Shown: piece after piece, positions 22,901 to 33,399 of the stretch
How the letters are laid out: each line of letters starts with the position of its first letter
Position numbering within the stretch: the first letter of the stretch is position 1
Origin: Protonemura montana
Lineage: Eukaryota; Arthropoda; Insecta; Plecoptera; Nemouridae
DNA: 64,000 nucleotides
Assembly (NCBI GenBank): GCA_947568835.1
Contig: OX387603.1
Span: forward strand, 27,800,651-27,864,650
Reading direction: 5' to 3'
The notes under the pieces: model-generated
Database searches by the model: none
Seen by the model: only the letters and a program-made list of their open reading frames with translations
What the model was told of the DNA's origin: nothing
Made by a program: the position numbers and the translations under genes

Positions 22901-23290
22901 AAAGTTTACGGGGCAGTTACTGTCACTCAGATCTGCTTTGGGCAATGCGATCAAACGACTGAGCACGGTGAAAGAGTTGGCTCGTTTTCTCATTGTCGAG
23001 AATTGCTCGATATCTTTTAGCTTCCCTGATGTGTGTACAGCCGCCTTCTGTTTTTGACATTACCCGTCACGGTGGCCACGGTTGAAAGATCATTCTCGAA
23101 ACTGAAGCTTATCAAGACTTATCTTAGGAGCACCATGGCAATCACAATTGAAGTTGACATGGCACAGATATTGGTTTTGACGAGGTTATTGATATTTTTG
23201 CTGATAAGAAAGCTCGAAAAAAGAAATTCGACTAAATTGAAAAGTTTACGGTCAGCAAACTGTAAGTTTGTGTTGAGCCACCATTAAGTC
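19903..23290 (+). pseudogene. TTF-type zinc-finger hAT transposase, broken
   Basis: Pieces in order: N-terminus KPSLSGAQKRRVKCENDKKA (19,903); TTF finger NGPCRPSGPFPTSSES, WLGYSPALDAAYCQPCWKGN and VGFATGSISWRKSS (about 20,495-20,715); EIQAEKTFWRNALHRILATI then RLAKNNLPFRGHLE (20,739-20,957); CLRKVRRHFDELCEDE (22,560); RRFEAMMEVVATFQIL (22,734); and the C-terminal dimerisation block LFLTLPVTVATVERSFSKLK with LIKTYLRSTM (23,040-23,140). The frames differ and contain stops. In animal genomes such genes resemble ZMYM1-like proteins. Confidence 0.75.
21280..22540 (+). mobile_element. Penelope-like element: terminal repeat and RT N-terminal domain
   Basis: A terminal-repeat segment (about 21,290-21,610), shared with 39,085-39,440, is followed by RLAGLRERRTTLGCRLHFLI (about 21,665), NRVLEKGFNFAIAPKKI (about 22,110), and KVFILKADKGNASVTRNTED with YLKLNKDSTTKFEKRL (22,316-22,534). 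The ADKGN...DY...Y.KL.KDxT pattern is the N-terminal signature of Penelope-like reverse transcriptases. Catalytic RT motifs are absent; truncated. Confidence 0.75.
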
Positions 23291-23543
23291 TTCATTTAAC
23301 TTTTTTTTTGTGGATTTTTTTTTTTTTTTTATGGAAATATATAGGTACAAATATTTAGACGAAAAATTTCACCATCAAAGTTACCACATATTTTTTCTTT
23401 ATTTAATATTAGTTTTCTTTTGTAAGAAGAGTTCGTGCTTGTTTCCCGAGTGTCTTCATTCACTATGATCTTTAACTTTAAAGTTGCCATTTTAGATATG
23501 AAGCTTTGGCTAGATACCATATGGCAGGAATACCTAGTTACAC

Positions 23544-23579
23544 CTTAGAGAAAAGAATACGGGTATTCTTTTCTCTAAG
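23544..23579. mobile_element. 36-bp palindromic mini-element, copy 2
   Basis: The same arms as at 18,962 but no loop, an almost perfect palindrome. Flanked by the 7-bp direct repeat GTTACAC (23537-23543 and 23580-23586). It lies 12 bases inside the right end of the hAT relic. Confidence 0.7.
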
Positions 23580-23944
23580 GTTACACCACTGCTCTCGGGG
23601 GTTGACACCAACAACGGCTTTCTTCGGGTTCTTGAAATTTCTATCCGCGGTTGCTAAAAGATAGATCTTAGGATAAAGTCAACCTTTGCCAGGTGTTAAA
23701 CGGGTAGATGTTGGGAATGCAGACCATGATTTGTGAGCCGCTGATTTTTCCGAGTCGCAAACACAAAGAGACCACTTCTTGCGGCCATGTTGGTTATTTA
23801 GTAACATTAGCTCTGATGGATAAAATTTGATTTTACTGCCTGAGAGTTGTGACTTACATTGGTCCACTGTGTTCCATTGCGCAGCTCGAATTAACCTATT
23901 TTTGGTCAGCTATACTGTTTCCTGACATCGTGCTCCTCACCAGT

Positions 23945-24245
23945 GCTTTGCTTTGGAACTGGTTGGCAGTAAGGCTGCCCAAGTGCAGGCCAAGGACGTG
24001 CAAAAATCATGTAATGCGAATAGGGTGCCAAGAAGTCGGATATTTGTTGTGGTGAAGAAGGAAAGAGAGAGGAAGTGCAACTTACTGGAGAAGAATATTG
24101 GCGTCGCGTGGTGCACTTGTCGAAACATTTCTAGAATTCCCAATAATTTCGAAGTTTCAGCTAGTTATGATAACACGACTGAAATTTTGAAAAGTATTAA
24201 AGCTAGTTACTCAATAGATGACAAAGCTGGCAATTCAATCTATTG
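23945..24245 (+). pseudogene. Possible retroelement Gag zinc-knuckle relic
   Basis: The frame GSKAAQVQAKDVQKSCNANR resembles a decayed Gag knuckle region (C..C...H....C spacing partly lost). Continues to a stop at 24,246. Weak. Confidence 0.2.
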
Positions 24246-24249
24246 AGAA

Positions 24250-25669
24250 CTTCAGACCCCTTGTGTGAACAGAGGTCCACGCGATCAGACTTTTGGGGGG
24301 TCTAAAATTTTCCGAAAAGATCTTTAAAAAATCGGTGTAAAAAGGAATAGTGTATTTATGGTTGCTACAATTTCAAATTTTGATATTTTGGAAAACGCAG
24401 ACGGGCTGAGTTTTTGAAAGAGTTAAAATGCACATGGACGACGGCTTTGTGTAATGACACGATGAGTGCAATCGAAAAAGTAAATTGTAGCAATCATGAC
24501 CACATCCTTCCCCATCCACATCCGAATTTTTTCAGAGACTTTTCGAACAAATTAAGCCTCTTACAAGCCTTACCACTGAGGTGACCGCAAACCAAATTTT
24601 TGGTAGAATTCAGGAAAAGCGCGTGCAATGAAATCCCCACGATTTCAACTATAAACAAATCTGTGCGTTCAACTTTAAAATCCGCTAGTTTGCCTATCTG
24701 ACGTCCGAAAACTTTGATTCGATATCAGACTTATTCAGTTATCAGTAACGAATCTAATCATACAAGTTAATTTACAAAAATTAGGACATTCAAGAGTAAA
24801 ATAAAAGTAATTGATGACTCAGCGTTCGCATAGATATTTGTCATCAATAGGCACGTCATTAACATCATAACTTAACGCTCTTAAGTTTCTTAACATCTCG
24901 AACATGTACGACCATACATCTATGTACGGACTAATTTTTATTTCTCAGCTTAATATTAACAACGAATATTATCTGTGAAATTTATTTGGAGGGTCTTAAG
25001 TCCCCTTATGCGTTGCGTTTGGCTACAACACCGTTAACTTGTATTTTTCTGTAATTGTTGTGTGAAACTTGCACCTTTGTTTACATACATTTCCCCCTTG
25101 AAGTACGTCGAACAATGTGGCCGAATGTTGAGGTCTAATAAACAAATTGTGAGAGAGATCACCCAAAAGTTAACTTTGAACAACAACTATTGTTATAGGC
25201 AGGTTTTCTTTTAAGGTCATTCCACTAAAGCGCTGAAACCAGAATTGCTAAGAAATGAAACCAGAATTTCTGAATTTCCAAAATTTATGAAACAAGAATT
25301 TCAAAGGGTTGCTTTGTCGCATTTGATCCGTTGCTTTGATCTGTAGCTTTGATCCATCCTTATATTTATGGTCTAGTGATGAGCATAATTTATTACTTAT
25401 TACCTTCATGATCCAACTCTTTTACCTGAGTTAACTTGAATTAAATTCTACGACAAATTCCAAGATATTTCCTCATTTAGTGACGAAAAACACCAAATTA
25501 TGACCGGATCAATTCAAGGCTGACATTTTAATCTGTTCACACATCAATTAGACAACATAGTCGTGTGTACTTATAAAACTACTCAAGATAGAAGCAAGGT
25601 TATGATTTTTTCAGCGGCATGCATGCAAGAAACAGAAAATAAATAATTGCTTTTCAGGAATTCATCAAA
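24250..25669. other. Intergenic stretch, nothing recognised
   Basis: AT-rich sequence downstream of the double-CTLD gene. I see no coding exon, transposon end or tandem array, only short imperfect repeats of CCAGAATTTC near 25,240-25,310. Confidence 0.5.
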
Positions 25670-25675
25670 TTTATT
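25670..25675 (-). terminator. Polyadenylation signal AATAAA of copy B gene
   Basis: TTTATT on the plus strand reads AATAAA on the minus strand, 115 bases after the stop codon of the double-CTLD gene. Confidence 0.5.
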
Positions 25676-25789
25676 GTACGCTTACAAAATGGCAAAAGTA
25701 TCAACTCTGTCAACTCGTTTCCATTACAGAAGCCTTAGATCAGTTATTTCATATTACGGAGTGGTCTCCGTCATCAACTGATTTGCACA

Positions 25790-26067
25790 TTAAAAGAAAG
25801 GCTTCATGAGTACAATCATCTCCTCTAGGTCAGCTGTGATCAACGAACGCTTCCCGACTATTTCAGTGAAGTACTTGTTTCGCAATGACCGATCGTTGGT
25901 CAATTTCTTCATATTTTCATTGAACTTGTCTACCTTGGTGGTGATGGTCAGCTTTTCAGCAGCGGGCATTTCTGTCCACCGAGCCTTGATGGCGTCTTTC
26001 TTTTCACCCAGCGAGATTATTTGTTTCATGAGAGCCAATGGCTGGTTACGTAGATCTGAGTGGATAT
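25790..26067 (-). CDS. Copy B exon 9, helical C-terminal tail
   Basis: Acceptor TTTTTCACAG, 278 bp including the stop at 25790-25792. It encodes a charged helical tail without cysteines (MKQIISLGEKKDAIKARW, KLTITTKVDKFNENMKKLT, LEEMIVLMKPFF). There is no transmembrane segment or GPI-type end, so the protein is probably secreted. A polyadenylation signal lies 115 bases downstream. Confidence 0.8.
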
Positions 26068-29000
26068 CTGTGAAAAACAAAAAATATTAGCTAAAAACCC
26101 TCGACGTTTCCTTAATTGTACCGTAAGAATTATAAAATTGATCACTGAGTTGAACACCCTGCTTGTATTAAATGTCTTGCATTTAAAGGTCCAATTTTTG
26201 TTCCCAATGACCGGCTTCCCTGGTTGTGAGGGCAGAAAAATACGTAACTGACATTCAACAATCATTGCAGACAAATTCTAGGATAGTTGTTTACAATTAA
26301 GACGAGTTATTTCCTCCAAACATTGCTGTCTGCTACTTGCATGCAAAGGATCTAAATGCCAAAACATTGGTGTCAAGATTTCCCCCGGGGTTTTACAAGC
26401 TTTTGATAGATTACACTAAATGTCCTAGTTTTTAGAGAACAGATTGACGACTGACATATTTAGTTTTTATTTTGTAACTTTGTTGTACTTGAAACAGTTA
26501 TTTGAAAGGCTAAAGGATCTACACTGAAGTGTAACTTACCAGATTTCTCAACGGCATTTATTATGCTGGTAAGTTCGTTCAATCTGTCGAGAAGATCATC
26601 AATCTGGAAGACAAGGTTCTGGTCGTGATGTGGTTCTGGCCTCGGTGGTCGATGGGGAGGGTGTTCAGGCTCCGGTTCCGGCCTCTGTGGTCGCTGTGGA
26701 GGATGTTCCGGCCTTGGAGGTCGGTGGTAAGGACGTTCCGGCTCCGGTTCTGGTCTTGGGCGATGTGGAGGGTGTTCCGGTTTTGGTTCTGGCCTTGGTC
26801 GATGAGGAGGATGTTCTGGCTTCGGTGGTCGGTGCGGAGGGTGCTCTGGCTCTGGTTCCGGCCTTGGTGGCCAATGCGAAATAAGATCTGGGTTTTGCTC
26901 TGGTTCTGGCTCAGACTCTGGATTCGGATCTGTTGTTGTCTCCCATTCTGAATCTGTTGTTGTCTCAGGGTCTGGTGTTGCCTCAGGGTCTGGTGTTGCC
27001 TCAGGGTCTGGTGTTGCCTCAGGGTCTGGTGTTGCCTCAGGGTCTGGTGTTGCCTCAGGTTCCGGCTTTGGGTGCGATGGTCGATGAGGATGTTCTGGCT
27101 TAGGTTCTGGATTTGGTCTCCTAGATTTCTTCTCGCAAATGAAGTAATGCTTGCTGTCGCAGTTGCACCAGTGGATGCTGGGGCCGTAGATTTCAGCTCG
27201 TAGGAACAAACAACTGTCGGGACCACCATCACCTGAGGGGAAGAAAATGGAAAGTAATGTTTTAGTGACGAGTCTTATACAAGTAACTAGACATGACTAC
27301 TCTAGTAGGTAAAAAAAAGTAATTTAGTGCCAGCATAAACACTTCCTTCGAAGTTAACTTTAAAAATAACTGTGAAAACAATAAAAATATTCAGATTAAG
27401 TGGAAAACACCCCAACCAACGGCATTATGATAAATATAATTGCATATCCCACCGCTAGGTTTCCTCAAGTCCATCCAAGGAGTGAGAAGCGGGTAGAAAG
27501 CCGCCAACTTGTAGTCAAGATCGAGTGAGTGCGTGATCGTGTAGAGTTTGGCGTGATCCTCGTCGCAAACCAGAGAAGCCTCCTCAAAGGTTTTCTCCTC
27601 TAGGAAGTACTTGAAACTCCTGTACGGTGCCTCAGCGAAAGACAGGTACTCTGAAGGAACAAACATGGTCAGATTTGTAGCAGGTATCGAATTCTACTGC
27701 TGAAACCAGAAGGTTCAGCGTGATGGATCACCGTTTTAAAAGCAACACTTTTCTGGGTCAGGTATTGTATGAGTGACTGGTTCTGTTCGGTAGAGACGTT
27801 GGAGGGAAGAAAGTTAACACCAAAACTTCATTCTTCTGCTTATCAACCTCCTTAAAGCATGGATTTGTAAAGGAATGCTGTTGTTCGCGTTGTACCGTCC
27901 TGCGGAAGGGGCAACAAGGTTGGTCCCCTAGTGATCTTGACCGGAGAAGGCTACGTGCCCTTTCCAGGTTTCCCCTCCTTTTGATGCTAGGCAATGTTCA
28001 CCATCATCGTCAGCATCACCCACTCATTCATCGACGTTATCCGACCAGTGCCGTATGGCTAGTTGTCAAAACAGTGCATCGGTAAATGAACCAATAAATA
28101 TATTTTTCTACTCCTACTAAATCTATTAACCTTGAGTAACTCTAGTCAACTGGATAATTATTCTCGAAGAACAGACCACGCTTGTTTTAGTCACACTTGT
28201 GAACTCTTAAATACAAAATACTTTTCTTATGGTAATTGTTTATTTTTGTAAAGATATCGATTTCTGCTCACCGTGTGGAAGATAAGTGATATCCTTCGAA
28301 ACAACCTCGTATGCGTACGCCTGGAGTCGCTTGATGTAGTTGTAGTAAAAGCCAAGGGCGTTTTCACCCACACTGGTCACTTCGTAGCGAGAACTGCCTG
28401 GAAGCCTGTTGACCTCTTCTTCGTGCCTATTCGCGGTCTTTTCAACCTTGCCGATGACAGCCTTCGAGGCTTCAGGAGCCTTGCTGGCGACAACCTTAAC
28501 GGATTTAGGAGCCGTGCTGGCTGCAGCCTTCTTGGTTTCAGAAAGCGACCTTGCGAACGTAGGGTTTCGAACTCTGTCAACAGAAAAGCAAGTCATTAGA
28601 TATTTATTCACACATATTAATCCCAGATTTTAAATATCCGTGGATATGTAATGGAGTGGCATAAAAGGAAACGTAGACTCATGTATGGCCCGCAATTTGG
28701 ACAAAACTGTGCTGAATCAGCATATTCGAGGATGAGCACCCAAACAACGAACCTAGGTTTCGATTTAGATTGGTTTTCGATCGAACTCCAGAAGTCCTTC
28801 GCAATTTGACGAGCGCTGAGATTAGATTCTTTCCGTAGAGAGGTAGCATGGTGAGAATACGTCTCACAAATGTAGGGATGTGGATGGTGGCAATCGTCCC
28901 ATTGATAGCTGTCTCCGTAGTAGTCTGCTTGCAAATATCCACAAGACTTACGGTGCCCGCCCTCAACTGAAAAACATATATGTTTATTAGTAATTTGGCG

Positions 29001-32000
29001 AAGAAGTGTTTGTGATCTATCTTCTGTTGCAAGGGACTTAAACAAGTTATCCATGGGTTGTGCCCAGGCTCTGAACTAAATCAACTATATATCTACATTA
29101 TAATTTTTGCCAGCTCTATTTTGTACTAATACTTTCTATTTTGTATGGGTAAATAACTGAAGACTACCAGTAAAAGGAGCCTGTCACGATTTGGTCTGCC
29201 TTTTAAACCGCATGGCTCAGGCTTGAGCCAAATCGAGAAAATTTCACTAACTTTATCAGTGAATTTTTTTGGAAACATATTCCTATCGGTTGGTTTGTGT
29301 TTGAAACATTGTGTTTGAATCCGGCTTTGATCGTAAAAAGTACTGCGCCAAGCAGTTTTATTTTGCCGCTTGAGAAGAATCAACTTCGAGATCCCACCGA
29401 GTAAACAATTTGACTTGGATTAATTGATTACTTCTAATCAAACAAACATATGCCAAGTTATTATTATAAAAAAACCAAGCTGAAATGTAACTTCTGATTG
29501 TTTTGAAGATAAGTAAACAAACTTGGTTGAATCCATCAACATGGCAGAGCCTTTCGTTCAAAATTGGAGCCAGAAAATCTTGATAACACTCACCATTCGA
29601 TTTGCGCCAGTTGATCCAGGGCAAAAGGGTTGGGTAGAAGATCGCCATTACTGCGTGGAGCTCCACGGAATGCTCGGGAGTGTACAATGAGCCTCCTTCC
29701 GCTTCGCAAGCCTCTGACGCATCGCGCCAAGACGCCCAGACCAAGAAGTACTTGAGCTTCGAGTCGGCACTCTCGAAGAACGACAAGTACCCTGAAGCAA
29801 GTCACAACTGCATGTTAAAAATACATGGCTTGTTTCCATTCCTTACCAATTTGTTGTTAGTTAAAGAAGATAGCAAAATATTTTTAAATGTTATCATTTT
29901 CCTATTGGTTTATTGGGAGTACCAGCTCAAAAAGACCCAACCCCCCCACCCCCCTCCATATGTGAAAAGACAAGCAATTAACTTAATAATAATAATTACA
30001 CATATAATTAATGTAAACTCAATTTTGGCGGGAAGGAAATCACCCCTTTATAGTACCGACTTAGTGGTTAATTTGTAATGAAAAAGGTGCGTTCGCTGTT
30101 TTTCGCCAAAAGGCTAAAACATTGAAATAATTTTTATACTCTCGCTAAGCTTTGTCGGCGCTGCCTGACGAAGGGTAATGTTGCCTAAGCTTAGCCTTGC
30201 TATCGCTATGCGTAGTCTTAATTATGAGGAATTCATTTATTTGAGCATTTATTTTGCAGAATGGTAAGATTCTGTGATTATACCTTCGTTCTGCTGAATG
30301 CCACTTCCAAATAAAATATTCCCAAATATTCTTAAAGTAACCACTGGCGTGCTGTTATGGATTGCTGGATAAAAGGCAGAAGAAACTGGTAGGGGGCCTG
30401 CACGGACCTTTTTTAAGGCGGTATGTACAAAACTCATGGCCGGCAAACAAACGTTCTGTATAAATAATTTCATTGACTAAATCACTTTAATTTACTAGAC
30501 TAATTGTACTAGACTAGTTTACTAGACAAATGCTATTAATTGGTAAAAGCTTACCATGCGGTATGTAAGTGATGTCGTCAGCGATGACATTGCTGATGAA
30601 TTGCGCGAGCTGCCGCGTGTACAGATAGTACTGCGTCAGGCCGAGGTACCCTAGGTTGCTGTCGGTGAACGTGAAACGTTGTGCGTCCTCCAGGTTTTGA
30701 ACATTACCGCGCCTCAGAGTCAGGCTGGTGTTCAACGCTGCGCTCTCCAGAAGATCGGCGTTCAGAAAACTGGGGACACAATTGTATCCTGAATTGGAGG
30801 GGTCCTGTTAAGAACCGGATACTGGATGCTGGTTTTACGTTCCAACCGCAGTTGGATCTAAACCTTTGTTTGAACCTTTAAGTTGGCGTTATAAATGGAA
30901 GTAACTTAACTGTAGCAGGTAAATGAAGAATGTTTTTGAAAATGTGCGAAGACTTCAGGAACTTGTATCACCAGTCTTGATGAAAATCGGTCATCACTTT
31001 GTAGATTAGGGGTTTGATAACAATTATTTTGGTAAATAAGTAGATTGTTTGAGTTGGTTCGTTTAGAGATATGTAAAATATTTTCACTTCTTCAGTGTCC
31101 AGCCAGATCTTCATTCCTTAAAGGGGTATTTACGCTTCAAAAATTTTTACCATAGATTTGTAACTGTAGTGTGAATTGAAATTGATCGATTTAAAAGAAT
31201 TTTCTGAAAATATAGATTTGCAATTAATTATTTGAGATTTCTGGCTTTTCGCGCGTCGCGATCTATAAGCTGAGTATGATTCTCTTGTAGAATACTGTCT
31301 TTCCCTGTGGGTGCTCCGTTGGCCAAAGTCGCCAAAAGTTTCTTCCCTCCCAACCAATTCTCCCTGCCGAACGCTGTCGCTGCCGCTCAGTACGGCTCAG
31401 TAACGAAGAGTATTTTTGAAAATGTCCTAAGTCTTCAGGAAGTCTTGGAAAGTCTTCAGGAAGTACCAAGCTTGATGAAAATCGGTCATCACTTTGCAGA
31501 TTAGGGGTTTGATAAAAAATGATTTTGGTAAATAAGTAGATTGTTTGAGTAGGTTTGTTTAGAGATATGTAAAATATTCTCAACTCGTATGAGTCTAGCC
31601 CGATCTTCATTCCTTAAAAGATGAGTTTCGAGGACACAGTAAAAATATCCTCGTGGCGTGTACCTGTGGTCAGTGATATTGATCGAGTTTAAAAAGTTTT
31701 GCAGAAGGTTCGTCCCGTTGATGAAGATCTCTGGCTTTTCGATCTCCCGGCCATCTACAGCGGTCGTCAGCGCCAGCAGCGCCAACGCGCTCAGCGCTAT
31801 CTGTGAACAAGAACCTTCAAATTTTAGTCTTGACCATTTTGGAAGTGCCAAGCCGTCGTCAGCCTAAATCAGCGCCACTTTTAATTTAGCGTCAGAAAAA
31901 TAAAACACATCAAACGCACTAAAAAAAACGTCACTCACATGCTCGTCAATACAAAACCCATATGGTAGTGTGTCGAACAGTTGAATATGAAAAGGTAATT

Positions 32001-33272
32001 ATTCTGTGGTTTTTTATTATTATGATCACTAAATCGTCACAAAAATTGATGCCCAAACGGGGACTAGAACGGGGGAATCAATTTTTGAGACGGTTATGGT
32101 GTTCATACTAATAAAATACCCCGCGCAATGCAAGCGTTTGCAATTTAAATGAGATTTCATCGAATTACTCTGTGGTTGTTTCTAAGGTTTCTTATTCTGT
32201 GGTTGTTCCTTCCTACCGATTTGATCATCAAATCAGTGCTGAAAGGAACAATTGCCATTAAAATTACAGAGGATTGATGGAGGGATTGCAGTATCTGTAA
32301 TTTGATAAAGAGGTTTGAGAGATTCCCGTTACGGACTTTGTACGTCGTTCTTGTCAACCAATTTGCAGTCCAGATTAACGGAGGAATTCTATTGTTTGAG
32401 TTGTACTTTCCTTGGGAAGGAAAATTAAGCCGGTGGTCTCTAAATGTTCTTGGGGGTCACCAGCTTAACGTCCCTTCCGAAGGACGCTACAGCGCGAACA
32501 ACAGGATTCCTCCACAAAGCCATGCTGTCGAGAGATTGAAGCAGGGCGAATGAAGTTGACCATTTGTATGATGGCCACTCTTCCGATAACTGACCCAGCG
32601 CAGTGTTGCTTAACTTTGGTGTAATCACGAGAACCTGTGTTTCCAACTCGCGAAACTATTGGAATTGGGTGGGAATGTGTGGTTCTCATAAATCAAGTCC
32701 TCGGGAATCAATTCTTCCATTAAAAATTACTCCTAGGTCGCTGAAAGTCTTTTGATACATTCTATTATTTCGCAACGCAAAGATTTCACGAAACGCTATG
32801 AACTCCTTCTTTCAATGAGTGATTCTATCGAATTACGGACTTCTTCAAAGTTCAATAGATAACTTACACTTTAAAATGTTTGAAGAAATTTTTGCGACTT
32901 AATGCGTATTTAATATGCAAGAGGGGCATTTTGAGGTTAAAATGTTAAACAGATTGACAACAACCGAATTCAAAGGATCAATCAAGGGGACTGACTGAGT
33001 TCCCGAAATCCTAGTCTAATCTGTCCTTGGTACTGTTGATTATGAAAAGTTTACTCCACAGATATTCTTGATCAATGATCCTGACCACCCCTGGGAAATT
33101 TCAGTCGCTTGAAAAGAATCAAACATGCTCAAACCGGACTCGTACCACGACCCAATTGCATCCTAGTACGCCAATTGGCAACCCAATTGTCAACCTCCTG
33201 CCCGATTTGGCGTGGTGATTCGCAAAAATAAATTAAAGATTTTGGAAAACTCACCTTCCTCCAACCGTCCAT
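25790..33272 (-). CDS. Secreted double C-type-lectin-domain protein, complete gene (copy B)
   Basis: Nine exons on the minus strand: 33272-33255, 31800-31664, 30769-30555, 29791-29594, 28966-28861, 28573-28272, 27650-27453, 27232-26540, 26067-25790. All introns are GT/AG and phases agree; the lengths sum to 2,145 bases, an exact multiple of three (about 714 residues). Order: signal peptide, helical N-domain, CTLD1, second helical domain, CTLD2, Pro/Glu/His-rich stalk, helical C-tail. The two helical-plus-CTLD halves look like an internal duplication: both helical exons end in ITYxPH at a phase-1 junction and both first CTLD exons are 198 bp. C-type lectin folds bind sugars or proteins outside the cell. 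No EPN or QPD calcium-site motif is visible, so sugar binding is doubtful. No ortholog recognised. The least certain junction is the donor at 28861/28860 (AC|GTATTC). Confidence 0.8.
26540..27232 (-). CDS. Copy B exon 8, second half of CTLD2 and Pro/Glu/His-rich stalk
   Basis: Acceptor CCCCTCAG, donor TCTG|GTAAGT, 693 bp. It completes CTLD2 (GDGGPDSCLFLRAEIYG, IHWCNCDSKHYFICEKK). A low-complexity stalk of about 150 residues follows: PEATPD units repeated about five times, then PEHPPHRP-type units rich in Pro, Glu, His and Arg. It closes with an amphipathic segment, LVFQIDDLLDRLNELTSII, likely coiled coil. Such a stalk may extend the lectin from an anchor or bind metal or polyanions; that role is inference. 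Confidence 0.85.
27453..27650 (-). CDS. Copy B exon 7, first half of CTLD2
   Basis: Acceptor TTCCTTCAG, donor AGCG|GTGGGA, 198 bp, the same length as exon 4. It encodes EYLSFAEAPYRSFKYFLEE, then FEEASLVCDEDHAKLYTIT and AAFYPLLTPWMDLRKPSG. The alignment with CTLD1 is clear by eye (YLSF, KYFL, C, L/Y, AxFYPxLxPW). Confidence 0.85.
27735..28105 (+). mobile_element. 5S-SINE, degenerate, in copy B intron 6
   Basis: AAAAGCAACACTTTTCTGGG and TCAGGTATTGTATGAGTGAC match the 5S-derived head. The body follows (CTTATCAACCTCCTTAAAGC), and the end is GTCAAAACAGTGCATCGGTA with AATAAAT. Confidence 0.7.
28272..28573 (-). CDS. Copy B exon 6, linker and second helical domain
   Basis: Acceptor CTGTTGACAG, donor CACG|GTGAGC, 302 bp. 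It starts VRNPTFARSLSETKKAAAS, runs through an Ala/Lys/Val-rich stretch (KSVKVVASKAPEASKAV), and ends YAYEVVSKDITYLPH, parallel to the end of exon 3. It could be the first body exon of a separate gene. However, no signal peptide or promoter is seen between it and exon 5, and the phases fit one transcript. Confidence 0.75.
28861..28966 (-). CDS. Copy B exon 5, second half of CTLD1
   Basis: Acceptor TTTTTCAG before TTGAGGGCGG; 106 bp. It encodes VEGGHRKSCGYLQADYYGD, then YQWDDC and PYICE, the conserved CTLD C-terminal cysteines and the [FY]ICE ending. WDD stands where calcium-binding CTLDs have WND. The donor GAGAC|GTATTC is inferred because it is the only phase-2 option that joins the next exon in frame. 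The reading frame stays open past it, so an alternative read-through end is possible. Confidence 0.75.
29594..29791 (-). CDS. Copy B exon 4, first half of CTLD1
   Basis: Acceptor GCTTCAG, donor AATG|GTGAGT, 198 bp. It encodes YLSFFESADSKLKYFL, then WRDASEACEAEGGSLYTPE, the classic CTLD pattern WxxAxxxCxxxGGxLxxxxS/E, followed by AIFYPTLLPWINWRKSN. In most CTLDs this last segment is the WIGL region; here it reads WINW. Confidence 0.85.
30555..30769 (-). CDS. Copy B exon 3, helical N-domain
   Basis: Acceptor GTCCCCAG, donor CATG|GTAAGC, 215 bp, in phase with both neighbours. It encodes a mostly helical segment beginning SFLNADLLESAALN, with a further NxS/T sequon, and ending in FISNVIADDITYIPHG. 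The end motif recurs in exon 6 (DITYLPH), which marks the internal duplication. No known domain recognised. Confidence 0.8.
31664..31800 (-). CDS. Copy B exon 2, rest of signal peptide and mature N-terminus
   Basis: Acceptor TTGTTCACAG precedes ATA GCG CTG; donor CACAG|GTACAC, 137 bp, ends in phase 2. It encodes the hydrophobic core of the signal peptide, then REIEKPEIFINGTNLLQNF and NSINITDH. Two N-glycosylation sequons (NGT, NIT) fit a secreted protein. The exon is 137 bp in all three copies of the locus. Confidence 0.8.
32012..32162. mobile_element. Short SINE-like insertion unique to copy B
   Basis: 151 bp between AATTATTCTGTGGTT (31997-32011) and AATTACTCTGTGGTT (32163-32177); copy A is uninterrupted there. 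It contains a degraded tRNA B-box-like segment and the tail ATACCCCGCGCAATGCAAGC, also found at 61,385-61,430. Confidence 0.65.
32380..32660 (-). mobile_element. 5S-SINE in copy B
   Basis: Counterpart of the insertion at 5,345-5,645, with the same head and body in intron 1. Confidence 0.75.
33255..33272 (-). CDS. Copy B exon 1, start codon and signal peptide beginning
   Basis: Eighteen coding bases, ATG at 33272-33270, reading MDGWRK, followed by a GTGAGT donor. It joins in phase 0 to the exon at 31800, whose first residues IALSALALLALTTAVDG complete a textbook signal peptide (basic, hydrophobic, small). This exon is too short for an ORF search. It is supported by an identical arrangement in copy A and by an upstream TATA box. 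The next exon has no in-frame ATG of its own upstream, so a separate start exon is needed. Confidence 0.8.
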
Positions 33273-33309
33273 CCTGCGAACTGCTGGCTGGTCACTCATA
33301 TCCCTCTAC

Positions 33310-33316
33310 ATTTATA
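33310..33316 (-). promoter_or_regulatory. TATA box of copy B gene
   Basis: TATAAAT on the minus strand, 38 bases upstream of the ATG. It is followed about 30 bases on by CAGTTCG, an initiator-like site. Copy A has the same arrangement. Confidence 0.6.
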
Positions 33317-33399
33317 CTCTCCGCGCCAGGGTCGTTTGGTCACTGACCGGGCCAAATTATTCGTGACCAAAACATTCATTAAGACTCCTTAACCGACGC

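Larger units (their letters stand above)
19449..23591 (+). mobile_element. hAT relic with TTF/ZMYM-type transposase
   Basis: Left end CAGTGGCGTAACTACC and right end (after removing a mini-element) TAGTTAC...CCACTG are canonical hAT termini. The flanking 8-mers ATCTGGGC and CTCTCGGG are only partly alike. Transposase pieces run in order on the plus strand over 19,903-23,290. A Penelope-like fragment (about 21,280-22,540) sits inside. Inactive. Confidence 0.8.

Noticed and set aside
26579-27232. Gln/Asn-rich and other frames over the stalk exon
   Set aside because: Shadows of the Pro/Glu/His-rich coding frame, which alone joins CTLD2 in phase.
31849-31851. Start of the lectin protein at 31,851
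   Set aside because: That codon is TTG and lies upstream of a strong acceptor at 31,801. The ATG exon at 33,272 with signal peptide continuity fits better.
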